NCBI RefSeq assembly: GCF_018205975.1
Contig: NZ_CP073577.1
Location: 2,728,001 to 2,792,000 of the forward strand
Source of the DNA: Erythrobacter sp. JK5
Lineage (GTDB): Bacteria > Pseudomonadota > Alphaproteobacteria > Sphingomonadales > Sphingomonadaceae
Length of the DNA stretch: 64,000 nt
Direction of reading: 5' to 3'
The position numbers and the translations under genes are program-made. Each line of letters starts with the position of its first letter. The first letter of the stretch is position 1. Of this stretch, positions 17,237 to 25,723 are shown piece by piece. The notes below the pieces were generated by a model. The model had not been told where the DNA came from and did not search any database. It saw only the letters and a program-made list of their open reading frames with translations.

Positions 17237-18480
17237 AGTGGGTAGCCCTTGCCGATGGTGATGTAGCCGTGCTCGCGGTCGCGGTTGAGCGGGGCATGCG
17301 CTGCAAAACCGAGCGCTTCTTCGGCAGCTTTCACCGCTGCTTCGTCCGCTTCGGCGACGTTCCGACGTCGGAAACGATTGGGCTGCACCTCTTCCCAGAT
17401 GACCGGGTTGCGGTGCTGGTTGACGATGAACTCGAGCCCGCCGCGCTCGACCCCGAGCCATTGTTCGAACAGCTCGAGATGCTGCAGCGGCTGCTCTTCG
17501 TAATGCGCCACCAGCGCCTGCGCCGCCTCGCGGGTCAGCCGCCCATGGCGGATTTCGCGGCAGGCGTGGTCGGTCACCTTGGAATAGCCGTGTTTCACCA
17601 GCTTCAGGTGATCGTGCAGGTCCATGTAGTTGTAGCAGTCGACATAGTCGTAAGTGTCGAAGGTCCGGGCGAAGCGCGCGCCCTGATAGCCGTGGCTCTC
17701 GACCATCTGTTCGTGCTGCGCTTTTGGATCCCAGCGAACGTAATTGCCGAGATAGATCCCGCGCACCCCGACCCGCGACAGGTCGGCATCGTCGGGATAG
17801 CGGTATTGCCACACATCCTCTTCGCCCAGCGTATCGAAGATCGAGAGGATATCGTCCGCCTCGTGCCCCATCAGATCGTGATCGCGGCGATAGCGGCGGG
17901 TCATCTCGACTTCGTGCTCGTGGCTGAACATGCCGACCTGTTCGAGCCCCTGATGCGCGCCCCAGATTATCAGTGGCACCTCGTAGCGCACCGCTGTCTG
18001 CACCGGGAAAACCGTCTGCCCGGCAAGGCACGGCCAGTAGGCGCTGCCGAACATGCGCAGGGTTGTGCGGGTGATGTTCTTGACCGACACCGGGTTCACG
18101 TTCTGGACCAGGATGTCGCAGTCGAACTTGATCCGCAGGTTGGCGAGATTGCGGATGCCCAGCGGCGTGTTGAAATACTTGTTGTAGGTCACCAGCAGCG
18201 GGTTGAGGCCCAGCCGCTCCTTCGCGACGTGCACGATAAAATGCGAATCGTGCGCGCCGGTGACGGGGATGATGCAATCGTAATTGCGCCCGCTTTTGGA
18301 ACGATAGGGCTCGACCAGTGCTTTCAGCCGATCGAACCGCTCGTCGAAATCGAGCTGGTCCTTCTCCTCGTGAATGCGGCAGCCCGAGCAGATGCCTTCG
18401 TCATCGATCACGAGGCCGAGCGCGTGGCCGGTCGAATAGAGGCACCGCCGGCAGGTTTGCGGGTTTTCTGCGGCGCTCAT
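17233..18480 (-). CDS. N-acetyl sugar amidotransferase (WbpG/PseA-like) with degenerate PP-loop, copy 1
   Basis: The protein has 415 residues from the ATG at 18480 (ATGA overlap with the HisF-like gene). The N-terminal cysteine pairs CRRC and CSGC form the zinc-ribbon typical of the WbpG/WbuX/PseA family. These enzymes use ammonia from a HisH/HisF-like pair to turn an N-acetyl group of a sugar into an acetamidino group. The PP-loop that binds ATP, normally SGGxDS, here reads TGAHDS (IIPVTGAHDSHF, about residue 82). The family body is otherwise intact: LLVTYNKYFNTPLG, IIWGAHQG, DYVDCYNYMD and VTDHACREIRHGR. Catalytic status is uncertain. Confidence 0.85.
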   Translation of the reverse strand: MSAAENPQTCRRCLYSTGHALGLVIDDEGICSGCRIHEEKDQLDFDERFDRLKALVEPYRSKSGRNYDCIIPVTGAHDSHFIVHVAKERLGLNPLLVTYNKYFNTPLGIRNLANLRIKFDCDILVQNVNPVSVKNITRTTLRMFGSAYWPCLAGQTVFPVQTAVRYEVPLIIWGAHQGLEQVGMFSHEHEVEMTRRYRRDHDLMGHEADDILSIFDTLGEEDVWQYRYPDDADLSRVGVRGIYLGNYVRWDPKAQHEQMVESHGYQGARFARTFDTYDYVDCYNYMDLHDHLKLVKHGYSKVTDHACREIRHGRLTREAAQALVAHYEEQPLQHLELFEQWLGVERGGLEFIVNQHRNPVIWEEVQPNRFRRRNVAEADEAAVKAAEEALGFAAHAPLNRDREHGYITIGKGYPL

Positions 18481-19253
18481 GAATACACCGTCCGGTGATA
18501 TTGCGCGGGGCGGACCGGGACTTCGAACAGCGCCTCTTTGTAAGCCTGCACCGCGTGTTCGCGATAGCTGAGGAAATTGCCGACTGCGACCGCGGCGACC
18601 TGCGAATGCTTGAGCAGCGATGCCATCGCCTGCACCTCGGAGATGCCGCCGAACGCGATCAACGGAACTTCGCTGGCGAGCCCGCAATCGAGAATCGCGG
18701 GATCGAACGCGCCGGGATGCCCTTCGTGGCGGTGGTCGATCAGCATCGCTTCGGAGATCGTCCCGTCATTGAGCGCCGCAACGACATCGCCTGGCAGATC
18801 GGCGTCCTTGCCGGTGCGATAATCGCGCCACAATACCGCGCCGTCGTCACCGACGCCCAGCGGCAGCGAGGCGATCACGGCCTGCGCGCCGAGCTGGTAG
18901 CCCATCTTCACGACCTCGCCGAGATCGTCGTGCAGCAGCGCGTCGACCGCGATCCGGTCGGCGCCGATATTCACCGCTTCGCGCGCCTGGTCCGCGCTCG
19001 TCACCCCGCCGGCATAGATCAGCGGCGTGGCGATCCCGAGCGTCGCCACCCGGTCGAGCAGCGCGAAATCCGGTCCTTCGCCCGAGCTACTCCGATCGAT
19101 GCATTGCAGCAGGATCTCGTCCGCGCCCCAGCGATCGAGGTTCTGCACCAGCACTTCGGGCCGGCCAAGCGGCAGGTAGCGGCCATAGCCGAACGATTGG
19201 ACCGCCCATCCGCCGCGCACGGTGACCACTCCGACAAGGCGTTTCTTGATCAT
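18477..19253 (-). CDS. hisF: HisF-like cyclase/amidotransferase-synthase subunit of sugar amidotransferase module
   Basis: The 258-residue TIM barrel has HisF-family phosphate-binding turns: LIYAGGVTSADQA and LIAFGGISEVQAM. The N-terminal KKRLVGVVTVRGGWAVQS is as in the WbuZ/LegG-type paralogues rather than true HisF, which has CLDVKDGRVV. In O-antigen loci such proteins pass ammonia from the HisH-like glutaminase to the sugar amidotransferase. It overlaps the amidotransferase downstream and the HisH-like gene upstream by ATGA. Histidine biosynthesis is unlikely because no other his gene is present and the partners are glycan enzymes. Confidence 0.88.
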   Translation of the reverse strand: MIKKRLVGVVTVRGGWAVQSFGYGRYLPLGRPEVLVQNLDRWGADEILLQCIDRSSSGEGPDFALLDRVATLGIATPLIYAGGVTSADQAREAVNIGADRIAVDALLHDDLGEVVKMGYQLGAQAVIASLPLGVGDDGAVLWRDYRTGKDADLPGDVVAALNDGTISEAMLIDHRHEGHPGAFDPAILDCGLASEVPLIAFGGISEVQAMASLLKHSQVAAVAVGNFLSYREHAVQAYKEALFEVPVRPAQYHRTVYS

Positions 19254-19858
19254 CGGCACAGGCCCTCGACCAGCGAGCGTAGCAGAGCGCGCCCCGCCTC
19301 CTGGCTCTTTTCCGGGTGGAACTGCATGCCGACAAGGTTGCCGCGCCGCACGCCGACCGGGAACACCGCGTCGGTGCGCGCGGCATAGACCTGGTATTCG
19401 CGCGGCGCGCGGAAGATGAAGCTGTGGTTGAAGTACATCGCCATGCCGTCGCAGGCGGCGAACAGCGGATCATCGCCGATCCGCTCGATCGCGTTCCAGC
19501 CGATATGCCAGCCGCCGCCGTCGAACGGCACGACTTCGCCCGGGATCAGCCCCAGCCCGGCGGTGAGGCCGTGTTCGTGCGAGCGTTCGGCCAGCAGCTG
19601 CATGCCGAGACACAGGCCGACGAACGGCTTGCCGCCATGCGCCGCCTGCTTGAGATAGCCGACCAGATCGTGCGCATGCAGCTGTTCCATCGCCGCCGGG
19701 AACGAACCGACGCCGGGCAGGAAGAGGATATCGGTCTCGTCGAGCTTGGCCGGATCGCTCGACACGCGGCAGCGATAGCCGAGCTGGTGCAGCGCGCGCC
19801 AGACCGAGGCCTGATTGCCCACGCCGTAATCGACGATGCCGATCGTGCGCCGCGGCAT
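19250..19858 (-). CDS. hisH: HisH-like glutamine amidotransferase subunit of sugar amidotransferase module
   Basis: The 202-residue class I glutaminase begins with GIVDYGVGNQASV and has the nucleophile elbow GLCLGMQLL (Cys near residue 81). The catalytic His-Glu pair is in GMQFHPEKSQ near the C-terminus, so the triad is complete. It should hydrolyse glutamine and feed ammonia to the HisF-like barrel and on to the WbpG/PseA-like proteins on both sides. Its start abuts the stop of the second amidotransferase at 19858 and its stop overlaps the HisF-like start. Relatives are WbuY and the HisH2 of Pseudomonas O-antigen loci. Confidence 0.9.
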   Translation of the reverse strand: MPRRTIGIVDYGVGNQASVWRALHQLGYRCRVSSDPAKLDETDILFLPGVGSFPAAMEQLHAHDLVGYLKQAAHGGKPFVGLCLGMQLLAERSHEHGLTAGLGLIPGEVVPFDGGGWHIGWNAIERIGDDPLFAACDGMAMYFNHSFIFRAPREYQVYAARTDAVFPVGVRRGNLVGMQFHPEKSQEAGRALLRSLVEGLCR

Positions 19859-20987
19859 TACAGCCCGACCCCGACTGCGAACTTGCGCTCGATCCGGCCA
19901 TCGTTGTGGACCGTGAACAGGTCGCGGTTCACCGAGGAATGGACCTGGTTCCAGAACTGCTCGGTGTCGATCCCGATATAGTCGCAGAATTGCGCGATAT
20001 ATTCGGGCGAGCAGCTGTCATCATAGGCTTCGACCAGCGCAATCCCGTCTTCGCGCTTCATGTTGCCGTGGCGGATTTCCTCGTTGCAGTAATCGGTCAC
20101 ACGCCCGAACCCGAACTTGTAGTACTTGATCATCTGGTTGAGCGTCACCCAGTCCTCGTCGAGCGAGGTCACGCCTCTCAGGTCCCCGGTGTTCTCGACC
20201 GCATCCTCGCGGATTCTCAGCCCGTTGGCGGCGGAATACATGCCGTTATTGGTCAGCGACCAGTCGCCGAGGAACCAGCCAAGATAGACGATCTGCAACT
20301 GGTGCCGGTCGAACTCGTCGAGCGTCGGGTACTGGTAGGGGATCACCTCGTTGAGATCGACACCGCTTTCCAGCATCCAGTCGAGCGCCGCGCCCGACAA
20401 AGTGTTCATGTTGCGCAGGTTGTTGCCGTCGTACCCGGTCTTGCCCAGCGTCTTGAGATCGCCCAGCTGCAGGCCCGGATTCTCGCCCCACAGGATCAGC
20501 GGGATATTGTAGCGGATCGCCAGTTGCGGGACCGAGCTGAACAGCGCGAGCTCGGTCGATTTCGCCCAGTTGGTGAAGCGGTCGAAGGCGCTGCGCATCA
20601 GCTTCTGCCACACGCCAGGCGCGGGGCGGACATAACGAGGTCGAAACCGTGCTCGATCAGGGTCGAGACATTGTCGACGCCGCGCTCGGTCACTTGTTCG
20701 GGCGGATAGGTCAGCGTCACCAGCAGCGGGCGCAGGCCCAGCTTGTCGCGCACCCACAGCGCCTGCCGGGTCGAATCCTTGCCGCCCGACACGCCGATGA
20801 TGCAGTCCCAGTGCTGCCCCGGTCGGCGCGGATAGTTGGACAGCAGGTCTTCGAGGATCTCGTAGCGCTCCTGCCAATCGACATCGCGCAGCCGGTCCCA
20901 GTAATCGCACGCAGGGCAGATTCCCTCCGGTGTGAACACCGTGTTGGGCCGCGTGTCCGGCTGGAGGCAATTGCTGCAATACTTCAT
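19858..20987 (-). pseudogene. N-acetyl sugar amidotransferase (WbpG/PseA-like), copy 2, one frameshift
   Basis: The N-terminal part starts at the ATG at 20987 with the zinc-ribbon cysteines (YCSNC, CPAC) and an intact PP-loop VSGGKDS near residue 63. The frame then breaks after FDLVMSAP. The C-terminal part in the next frame continues APGVWQKLMRSAFDRF, LILWGENPGLQLGD and VTDYCNEEIRHG. One extra C in the minus-strand CCCC run at 20623-20626 joins the two into 376 residues, the normal length of WbpG-type enzymes. The product would amidate an N-acetyl sugar using ammonia from the adjacent HisH/HisF-like pair. Because every motif survives, a consensus error is more likely than decay. Confidence 0.88.
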
Positions 20988-21141
20988 CGAAAATCCGGGA
21001 CCTTTGATCGCCTGTGCGCCCTTCACCACGCGTCCGACAAATTCAAGACATAATCAAAGCGATGCCGGGGCTTCGCGGCACCTCGCGCTGCCCGAAACCT
21101 GTTGCTCGCCGAGAGCGCCAGGACCCGCAGCGGGTGGCAAA

Positions 21142-21888
21142 TCAGTCTCGGTCGCGTTGCACTTCGTCGATATACGGGGCGAGCAACCCCCGCCAATGCG
21201 CGAATCCCGCGCTGCCGGGATGCACGCCATCGAGGCTGTAACGGGCGAGGAACCCGTTGGTATCGGCCATGCTGGCGGCGAGATCGATATATCCGACCTC
21301 GCTTTGCGCAGCCATCGATTCCAGCTCGCGGTTGAGCGCGAAGGCCTGGTCGCGCATCGCCCGAGTGCACGATCCGAGCGGATGATCGCGGCAGGGGAGC
21401 ACCGATTGCACGAACACCTGCGCGCCGCCCGATTTCAGCGCATCGACGATCCTGCGGTAGCGTTCGACGATCTGCGCATTGGTGTTTCCCGCCGCGATAT
21501 CGTTGATCCCGATCATCACGAACACCGCCTTCGGCTCGGCGCGCAGGATCGCATCGGTGCGCCGCTCGAGACCGCCGACGAGATCGCCGTTGACGCCGCG
21601 ATTGACGATCGAGACCTCGGGAAACAGTTCGTCCCAGCGCCCGCTGGCGGTGATCGAATCCCCCGCCATGACGATCTCGGCCCGGGTTTCGAGCGCCGCA
21701 TAGCGCTCCGCCGAAATCACCGGAATTTCGGTCATGGAATACGGGCGTGCGCCCGGCTCCTCAGGTCCGAACACCCCCTGCTTGGCCGCGCGCAGCTGCG
21801 GGTAGGGGAACAGATCGTACGCCCCGGCGGCGAGCCCCCAGCCGAAGGCGGCGCATACCAACGCGGCAAGTCCAATCCATCGAGCCAT
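21142..21888 (-). CDS. SGNH/GDSL-type hydrolase, signal-anchored
   Basis: The 248-residue protein opens with an uncleaved or cleavable hydrophobic segment (residues about 4-24), so it is exported. It carries the four SGNH blocks: GDSITASG (nucleophile Ser, near residue 96), NRGVNGD (Gly), GINDIA (Asn) and DGVHP (Asp and His). The SGNH fold includes acyl esterases and periplasmic O-acetyltransferases. Directly upstream lie another SGNH-like protein and an MBOAT acyltransferase, so a role in placing or trimming O-acyl groups on the glycan in the periplasm is likely. A 154-base gap precedes the amidotransferase gene. Confidence 0.82.
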   Translation of the reverse strand: MARWIGLAALVCAAFGWGLAAGAYDLFPYPQLRAAKQGVFGPEEPGARPYSMTEIPVISAERYAALETRAEIVMAGDSITASGRWDELFPEVSIVNRGVNGDLVGGLERRTDAILRAEPKAVFVMIGINDIAAGNTNAQIVERYRRIVDALKSGGAQVFVQSVLPCRDHPLGSCTRAMRDQAFALNRELESMAAQSEVGYIDLAASMADTNGFLARYSLDGVHPGSAGFAHWRGLLAPYIDEVQRDRD

Positions 21889-21900
21889 CCGCGCGCTCTG

Positions 21901-22869
21901 TCAGTTTGTCGCCGGACCGGCAACCGCCTGCTCCAGCACGCTGCGCACATTGGCGGTCTGGATCACGCGGCCTTCGCGGTTGAGGTGGCCCGCTCCGTCG
22001 AAGAACAGCTCGGCGGGCAGGCAGAAGCGCGCGAGTTCGGGCGGAGCGGCATCGACGGTGCTGAGCGCGCTCAGCTGCGCGGCAATTGCGTCCACCTCGC
22101 GCCAGCGGCACGCGGGTTCGGGCATCGCGGCGGGGACATAGAGCACGTCGAACCCGCGCCCGATCAGCTCGTCCTTCACATAGGTTTCGAACCGGTCGAG
22201 CTCTTGCGGGGTGATGTCGGGCAGGCGGTATTCGCCGAAGTCGGGCGGCGGTCGGTCGATCGCAAGGTGCGAGGTCAGGTCGCCGACCGCGTTGAAGCCG
22301 GAACGGCGATAGACCGCGTCGACGGAAGTGTTGCCGGTGAGGTGATAACGGACTTCCTCGTAGGTGCGATGGATTACGTTGGGGAGGCAGCGCGGCTGTC
22401 CGATCAGCCGTTTCAGGTCCTTGCGAAGGTAGACCACATCGCACCACGTCGCCGAATAGCGCGCGTCTTCGGCCAGCAATTCGAGCTCGGGCAGCAGCAC
22501 GATCAGGTCGTTCTCCGGGTCGAGATGCGGGGCGTAGAGGTCCATCAGGTTGCGGAATCCGATCCCGGCCTGAATGCCGCCGTTGAAGACCGGGCGACCG
22601 AGTTCTTCGCCGAGCGCTTCCGCCGAGATCGAGAATGCCGCGCCCGACCCGCCGATCAGTATCACGCGCCCTTCCTGCCCCTTGCTGCGCTCCAGCATGG
22701 CAAGGTGATCGTCGACCGCCGCGAGATAGCGTCCGGTGCTGACCGGGGTGAGCGGGATCGCCTGCCACAGCACGAGCGCCGCCGCGTTGAGCAGCGCGAA
22801 TGCGCCCGCCAGCGCGAACAGCGCGCGTTTGGCCGCCGAGCCGTCAGAACTGGAAGTAGATGAAGGCAC
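21901..22869 (-). CDS. SGNH-like periplasmic protein partnered with MBOAT acyltransferase
   Basis: The 322-residue protein has one N-terminal membrane helix (about residues 17-38) and then a periplasmic domain. GGSGAAFS near residue 73 holds a Ser in the GDS-like position and FFDGAGHLNREGR near the end provides a D-x-x-H pair, so an SGNH-type catalytic triad is plausible although the canonical GDS reads GGS. Its start overlaps the MBOAT gene by 26 bases. In AlgI-AlgJ/AlgX and similar systems the MBOAT brings the acyl group across the membrane and an SGNH protein passes it to the glycan; this protein fits the second role. Confidence 0.65.
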   Translation of the reverse strand: MPSSTSSSDGSAAKRALFALAGAFALLNAAALVLWQAIPLTPVSTGRYLAAVDDHLAMLERSKGQEGRVILIGGSGAAFSISAEALGEELGRPVFNGGIQAGIGFRNLMDLYAPHLDPENDLIVLLPELELLAEDARYSATWCDVVYLRKDLKRLIGQPRCLPNVIHRTYEEVRYHLTGNTSVDAVYRRSGFNAVGDLTSHLAIDRPPPDFGEYRLPDITPQELDRFETYVKDELIGRGFDVLYVPAAMPEPACRWREVDAIAAQLSALSTVDAAPPELARFCLPAELFFDGAGHLNREGRVIQTANVRSVLEQAVAGPATN

Positions 22870-24289
22870 TGGCTTCCTGACGGGTAGCTGCGTTGACCAG
22901 GACGAGGATCAGCGCGGCGGCGAACAACAGGGTTTCGGCAATCTCCTTGCCCGCGCGGCCCAGCCACGCAAGCCTCAGGCCGGAATCGAGCCGGGTCTGC
23001 CCGCGCCACAGCGCATCCATGGCGAAGGCGAGCGCGACGAACAGCAGCCCGAACCGCTCGCCTTGCGGCAGGCCGAATTCGGTGATCGAGCGCGCGTACA
23101 TCGTCCACGCGGTGCCGAAATCTGGGCTGCGGAACAGCGCGGACAGCACCACGAACAGGCCGAACGTGTAGACCCAGCCCGACAGCTTGAGCCACGCCTT
23201 CTCGCCCAGGGTCACCGCCGCGCGCCAGCGCCGTTCGAGCACCAGCAGCACGCCATGCGCGGTGCCCCAGACGATGAAGGTCCAGTTGGCCCCGTGCCAC
23301 AGCCCGCTGACGAAAAAGGTCGCGATATTGGCAAAGGCGATGCGGCTTTCGGTGCGCTTGCCCCCCCTCTTCGTAGTGCGCAATTCGGCATAGACGTAGT
23401 CGCGGAAGAACAGGGTGAGCGTGATGTTCCAGCCACGCCACAGCGCGCTGATCGAACTGGCCAGGAACGGTGTCGCAAAATTGGTCGACAGACGCACGCC
23501 CATCATTGCGGCCAGTCCTATGGCGATCGAGGAATAGCCCGCGAAATCGGCGTAAATCTGGATCGAGAAATACAGCATCCCGAGCAGCAATTCGCCGCCC
23601 CCCAAGGTCGCATGCGCGGTCCAGATGCGATCGACGAAGGGCGCGAGATTGTCGGCGATGACGACCTTCAGGAACAGGCCCGCGATAATCAGCCGCACGC
23701 CCTGATTGATCGAAACCCAGGTCGGCGCGGCAAGCACCGCGAATTGCGGGATCAGGCTTTTTGCCCGCTCGATCGGTCCGGCGACCAGTTGCGGGAAAAA
23801 CGCGACATAGGTGGCGTAGCGCAGCAGGTTCCGCTCGGCTGGAGCGCGCTTGTAGTAGACGTCGATCGAATAGCTCAGCGTCTGCAGCGTGTAGAACGAG
23901 ATCCCGACCGGCAGGATGATATCGAGCGTGGTCCAGTTGGCTTCGATTTGCGCTGCCGTCAGTCCGCGCCTGAGTTCCTCGGAGAAGAACCCGAAATACT
24001 TGAAGAAGCCCAGGATCGCGAGGTTGGCGAACACCGACAAATGCAGCCAGCGTTTGCGCGCGGGGCTGTCGCCGCTGCGCTCCATACCCAGCGCGGCGAC
24101 ATAGTCGATCAGGGTCGAAACGACGATCAACCCGAGAAACCGCCAGTCCCACCAGCCGTAGAACACGTAGCTCGCCGCCAGCAGCAGTGCGTTCTGCACC
24201 GCGACCGAGCGCAGCGTCAGCCGGTTCGCCGCCAGCAGCGCGAGCACCACCGGGAAGAACAGCCAGAATGTGCCGGTTGAGAAAAGCAT
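22844..24289 (-). CDS. MBOAT family O-acyltransferase (AlgI-like)
   Basis: The 481-residue polytopic protein has the AlgI/DltB-type landmarks: SYVFYGWWDWRF near the N-terminus, GISFYTLQTLSY, FFPQLVAGPIERA, and the catalytic WHGANWTFIVWGTAHG with the conserved membrane His. These enzymes take an acyl group (usually acetyl) from a cytoplasmic donor and deliver it to periplasmic acceptors. Two SGNH-type genes follow directly, forming a three-gene acylation module. The AlgI-like motifs make the family assignment secure; the target, presumably the operon's own polysaccharide, is inferred. Confidence 0.92.
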   Translation of the reverse strand: MLFSTGTFWLFFPVVLALLAANRLTLRSVAVQNALLLAASYVFYGWWDWRFLGLIVVSTLIDYVAALGMERSGDSPARKRWLHLSVFANLAILGFFKYFGFFSEELRRGLTAAQIEANWTTLDIILPVGISFYTLQTLSYSIDVYYKRAPAERNLLRYATYVAFFPQLVAGPIERAKSLIPQFAVLAAPTWVSINQGVRLIIAGLFLKVVIADNLAPFVDRIWTAHATLGGGELLLGMLYFSIQIYADFAGYSSIAIGLAAMMGVRLSTNFATPFLASSISALWRGWNITLTLFFRDYVYAELRTTKRGGKRTESRIAFANIATFFVSGLWHGANWTFIVWGTAHGVLLVLERRWRAAVTLGEKAWLKLSGWVYTFGLFVVLSALFRSPDFGTAWTMYARSITEFGLPQGERFGLLFVALAFAMDALWRGQTRLDSGLRLAWLGRAGKEIAETLLFAAALILVLVNAATRQEASAFIYFQF

Positions 24290-24337
24290 CGACCCCCGCC
24301 TTGAAGCGCGCGCTTTGGCGCAATCCCTTGGGAAAGG

Positions 24338-25213
24338 CTAGATGTCGCAGAGCCTTGTGATGGCGGATTGCGGCAGGACGCAGGGCGGGGCGTGCGGCGG
24401 AAGCGCGCTGATGACGGTGCGGCCCGCCTCGAGTGCGACAACCAGTCCGGCGGAGTTCATGCCCACCACCCAGCGCGCTTGAGCGAGGGCGCTGCCCATG
24501 GCGCGCGCGGTGTCGAGCGCGGTGCCCGGATGTTCGGCAATCCAAGGATCGAACTTGCCGGCCGGATCGGAGGGGTGCGGGCGGAGGCGGATCGGCGTGT
24601 TTGCTGGAATGCCTGCCGCCTTGCGCCGCTCCATCAGGTAGTCGAGCGCCTGGAACTCGCCCGGCCTGTCCTTGCCCCAGTCGCTGCGCGCGGGTTCGAG
24701 CAGGAACAGCACGTCCCCATCCTCGGGAACCGGTCCGGCCGCGTGGGCCTGTTCGGCGAGGTAGTGGTTGGGTTGCTGTTCGACCGTGACGGTGGGGAAC
24801 TCCACGCGCGCAATAGCAACTGCATCATCGTCGCCGACCCAGATGCAATCGGGCAGTTCCACCGCGCCATCGCGTTCGAAGCGCATCGCGTAGTTCACCC
24901 AGTGATCGATCACCGCGACCGAGTGGATCTCGACCTGCGCCGCTGCAACTCGCGCCCGGTGCTCAACGTCGCTGGCCCAGCCAGTGCCGCTGAGCAGGCA
25001 GGCCATCCCGTCGAGCGCATCAGCATCGTCGCTGAGCGCCACGTCCGCGCCGAACCGCGCGCGCCAGATCGCCGCTGCCGGACCCGCCGCGATCACCCGC
25101 TCGGGCGGCGCGCTGGCCGCCGCTACCCACGCAGCGATCATGTTTGCTGCGCCCGCATCGTGCATTGCCACGGCTAGCGGGCGGGGCAGGGTATCAATCG
25201 GCGAACTTGGCAT
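24338..25213 (-). CDS. putative surface-glycan glycosyltransferase-like protein, family not recognised
   Basis: The protein has about 291 residues from the ATG at 25213 (an internal ATG at 25165 is also possible). It is soluble, with alternating hydrophobic strands. The C-terminal half has IRLRPHPSDPAGKF followed by GMNSAGLVVALEAGRTV. This H-P then N/S-x-x-L-x-E-A-x-x arrangement is seen in GT-B proteins of capsule and sialic-acid loci such as polysialyltransferase-like and KpsS-like families. Its position between the Pse genes and the acylation module makes it a candidate for transfer of the CMP-activated acid. I cannot name a family with confidence. Confidence 0.55.
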   Translation of the reverse strand: MPSSPIDTLPRPLAVAMHDAGAANMIAAWVAAASAPPERVIAAGPAAAIWRARFGADVALSDDADALDGMACLLSGTGWASDVEHRARVAAAQVEIHSVAVIDHWVNYAMRFERDGAVELPDCIWVGDDDAVAIARVEFPTVTVEQQPNHYLAEQAHAAGPVPEDGDVLFLLEPARSDWGKDRPGEFQALDYLMERRKAAGIPANTPIRLRPHPSDPAGKFDPWIAEHPGTALDTARAMGSALAQARWVVGMNSAGLVVALEAGRTVISALPPHAPPCVLPQSAITRLCDI

Positions 25214-25721
25214 AATGCACGATGTCGACCGGTTCGCCGTCGACCAGTTCCTGGGCCTTGCGCACGCCATCGGGGACCATGCCGGAGCGCTCCATCAGCT
25301 TCACCATCCCGCCATTGGTGGCGAGGCAGCCAGCGGTCAGTTTACGCGCGCCAGCAACGTCGATCAGCCAGCCGGTCAGCAGGTTCCACGCCTCCTGCCC
25401 GTATCCTCCGCCCCAATAGTCGCGCTCGCCGATCATGATTCCGACATCGCACGTGCCGTGGTCGAGGTTGCGATAGGCGGTCATGGTGCCGATCGCCTTG
25501 CCGCCCTGCCGCTCGCGCACGTTGACGAACAGGTTCCGCGTGCCCGCAAAGCTCGCGAGATAGGCCTCGCAGCTTTCACGCGTGTGCGTCCGAAACCGCT
25601 GGTTGGAATAGCGCGTGACTTCGGGATCGTTCAGCCAGCCGAGATAGGCATCGGTGATGTCGCCCGAACCGAACGGTCGCAATGTGACCTTGTCGCCGGA
25701 GAGTTCGAGGAACTCCGCCAC
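25194..25721 (-). CDS. GNAT family N-acetyltransferase
   Basis: The protein has 175 residues from a GTG at 25721, two bases after the aminotransferase stop; the longer open frame upstream overlaps that gene in another phase and is discarded. It has the GNAT pattern: VTLRPFGSGDITDAYLGWLNDPEVTRY at the N-terminus (written in pieces: LRPF, WLNDPEV), then a VGIMIGERDYWGGGYGQEA acetyl-CoA loop (Q/R-x-x-G-x-G/A type). The WLNDPEV segment is common in acetyltransferases of amino-sugar pathways. With the adjacent DegT aminotransferase it probably acetylates a 4-amino or 3-amino sugar nucleotide. Confidence 0.82.
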   Translation of the reverse strand: MAEFLELSGDKVTLRPFGSGDITDAYLGWLNDPEVTRYSNQRFRTHTRESCEAYLASFAGTRNLFVNVRERQGGKAIGTMTAYRNLDHGTCDVGIMIGERDYWGGGYGQEAWNLLTGWLIDVAGARKLTAGCLATNGGMVKLMERSGMVPDGVRKAQELVDGEPVDIVHYAKFAD

Positions 25722-25723
25722 GC

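Noticed and set aside
18477..19858. HisF and HisH as histidine biosynthesis genes
   Set aside because: They lie between amidotransferases of sugar metabolism with overlapping starts; no other histidine gene is present, so the sugar-amidotransferase role is better.
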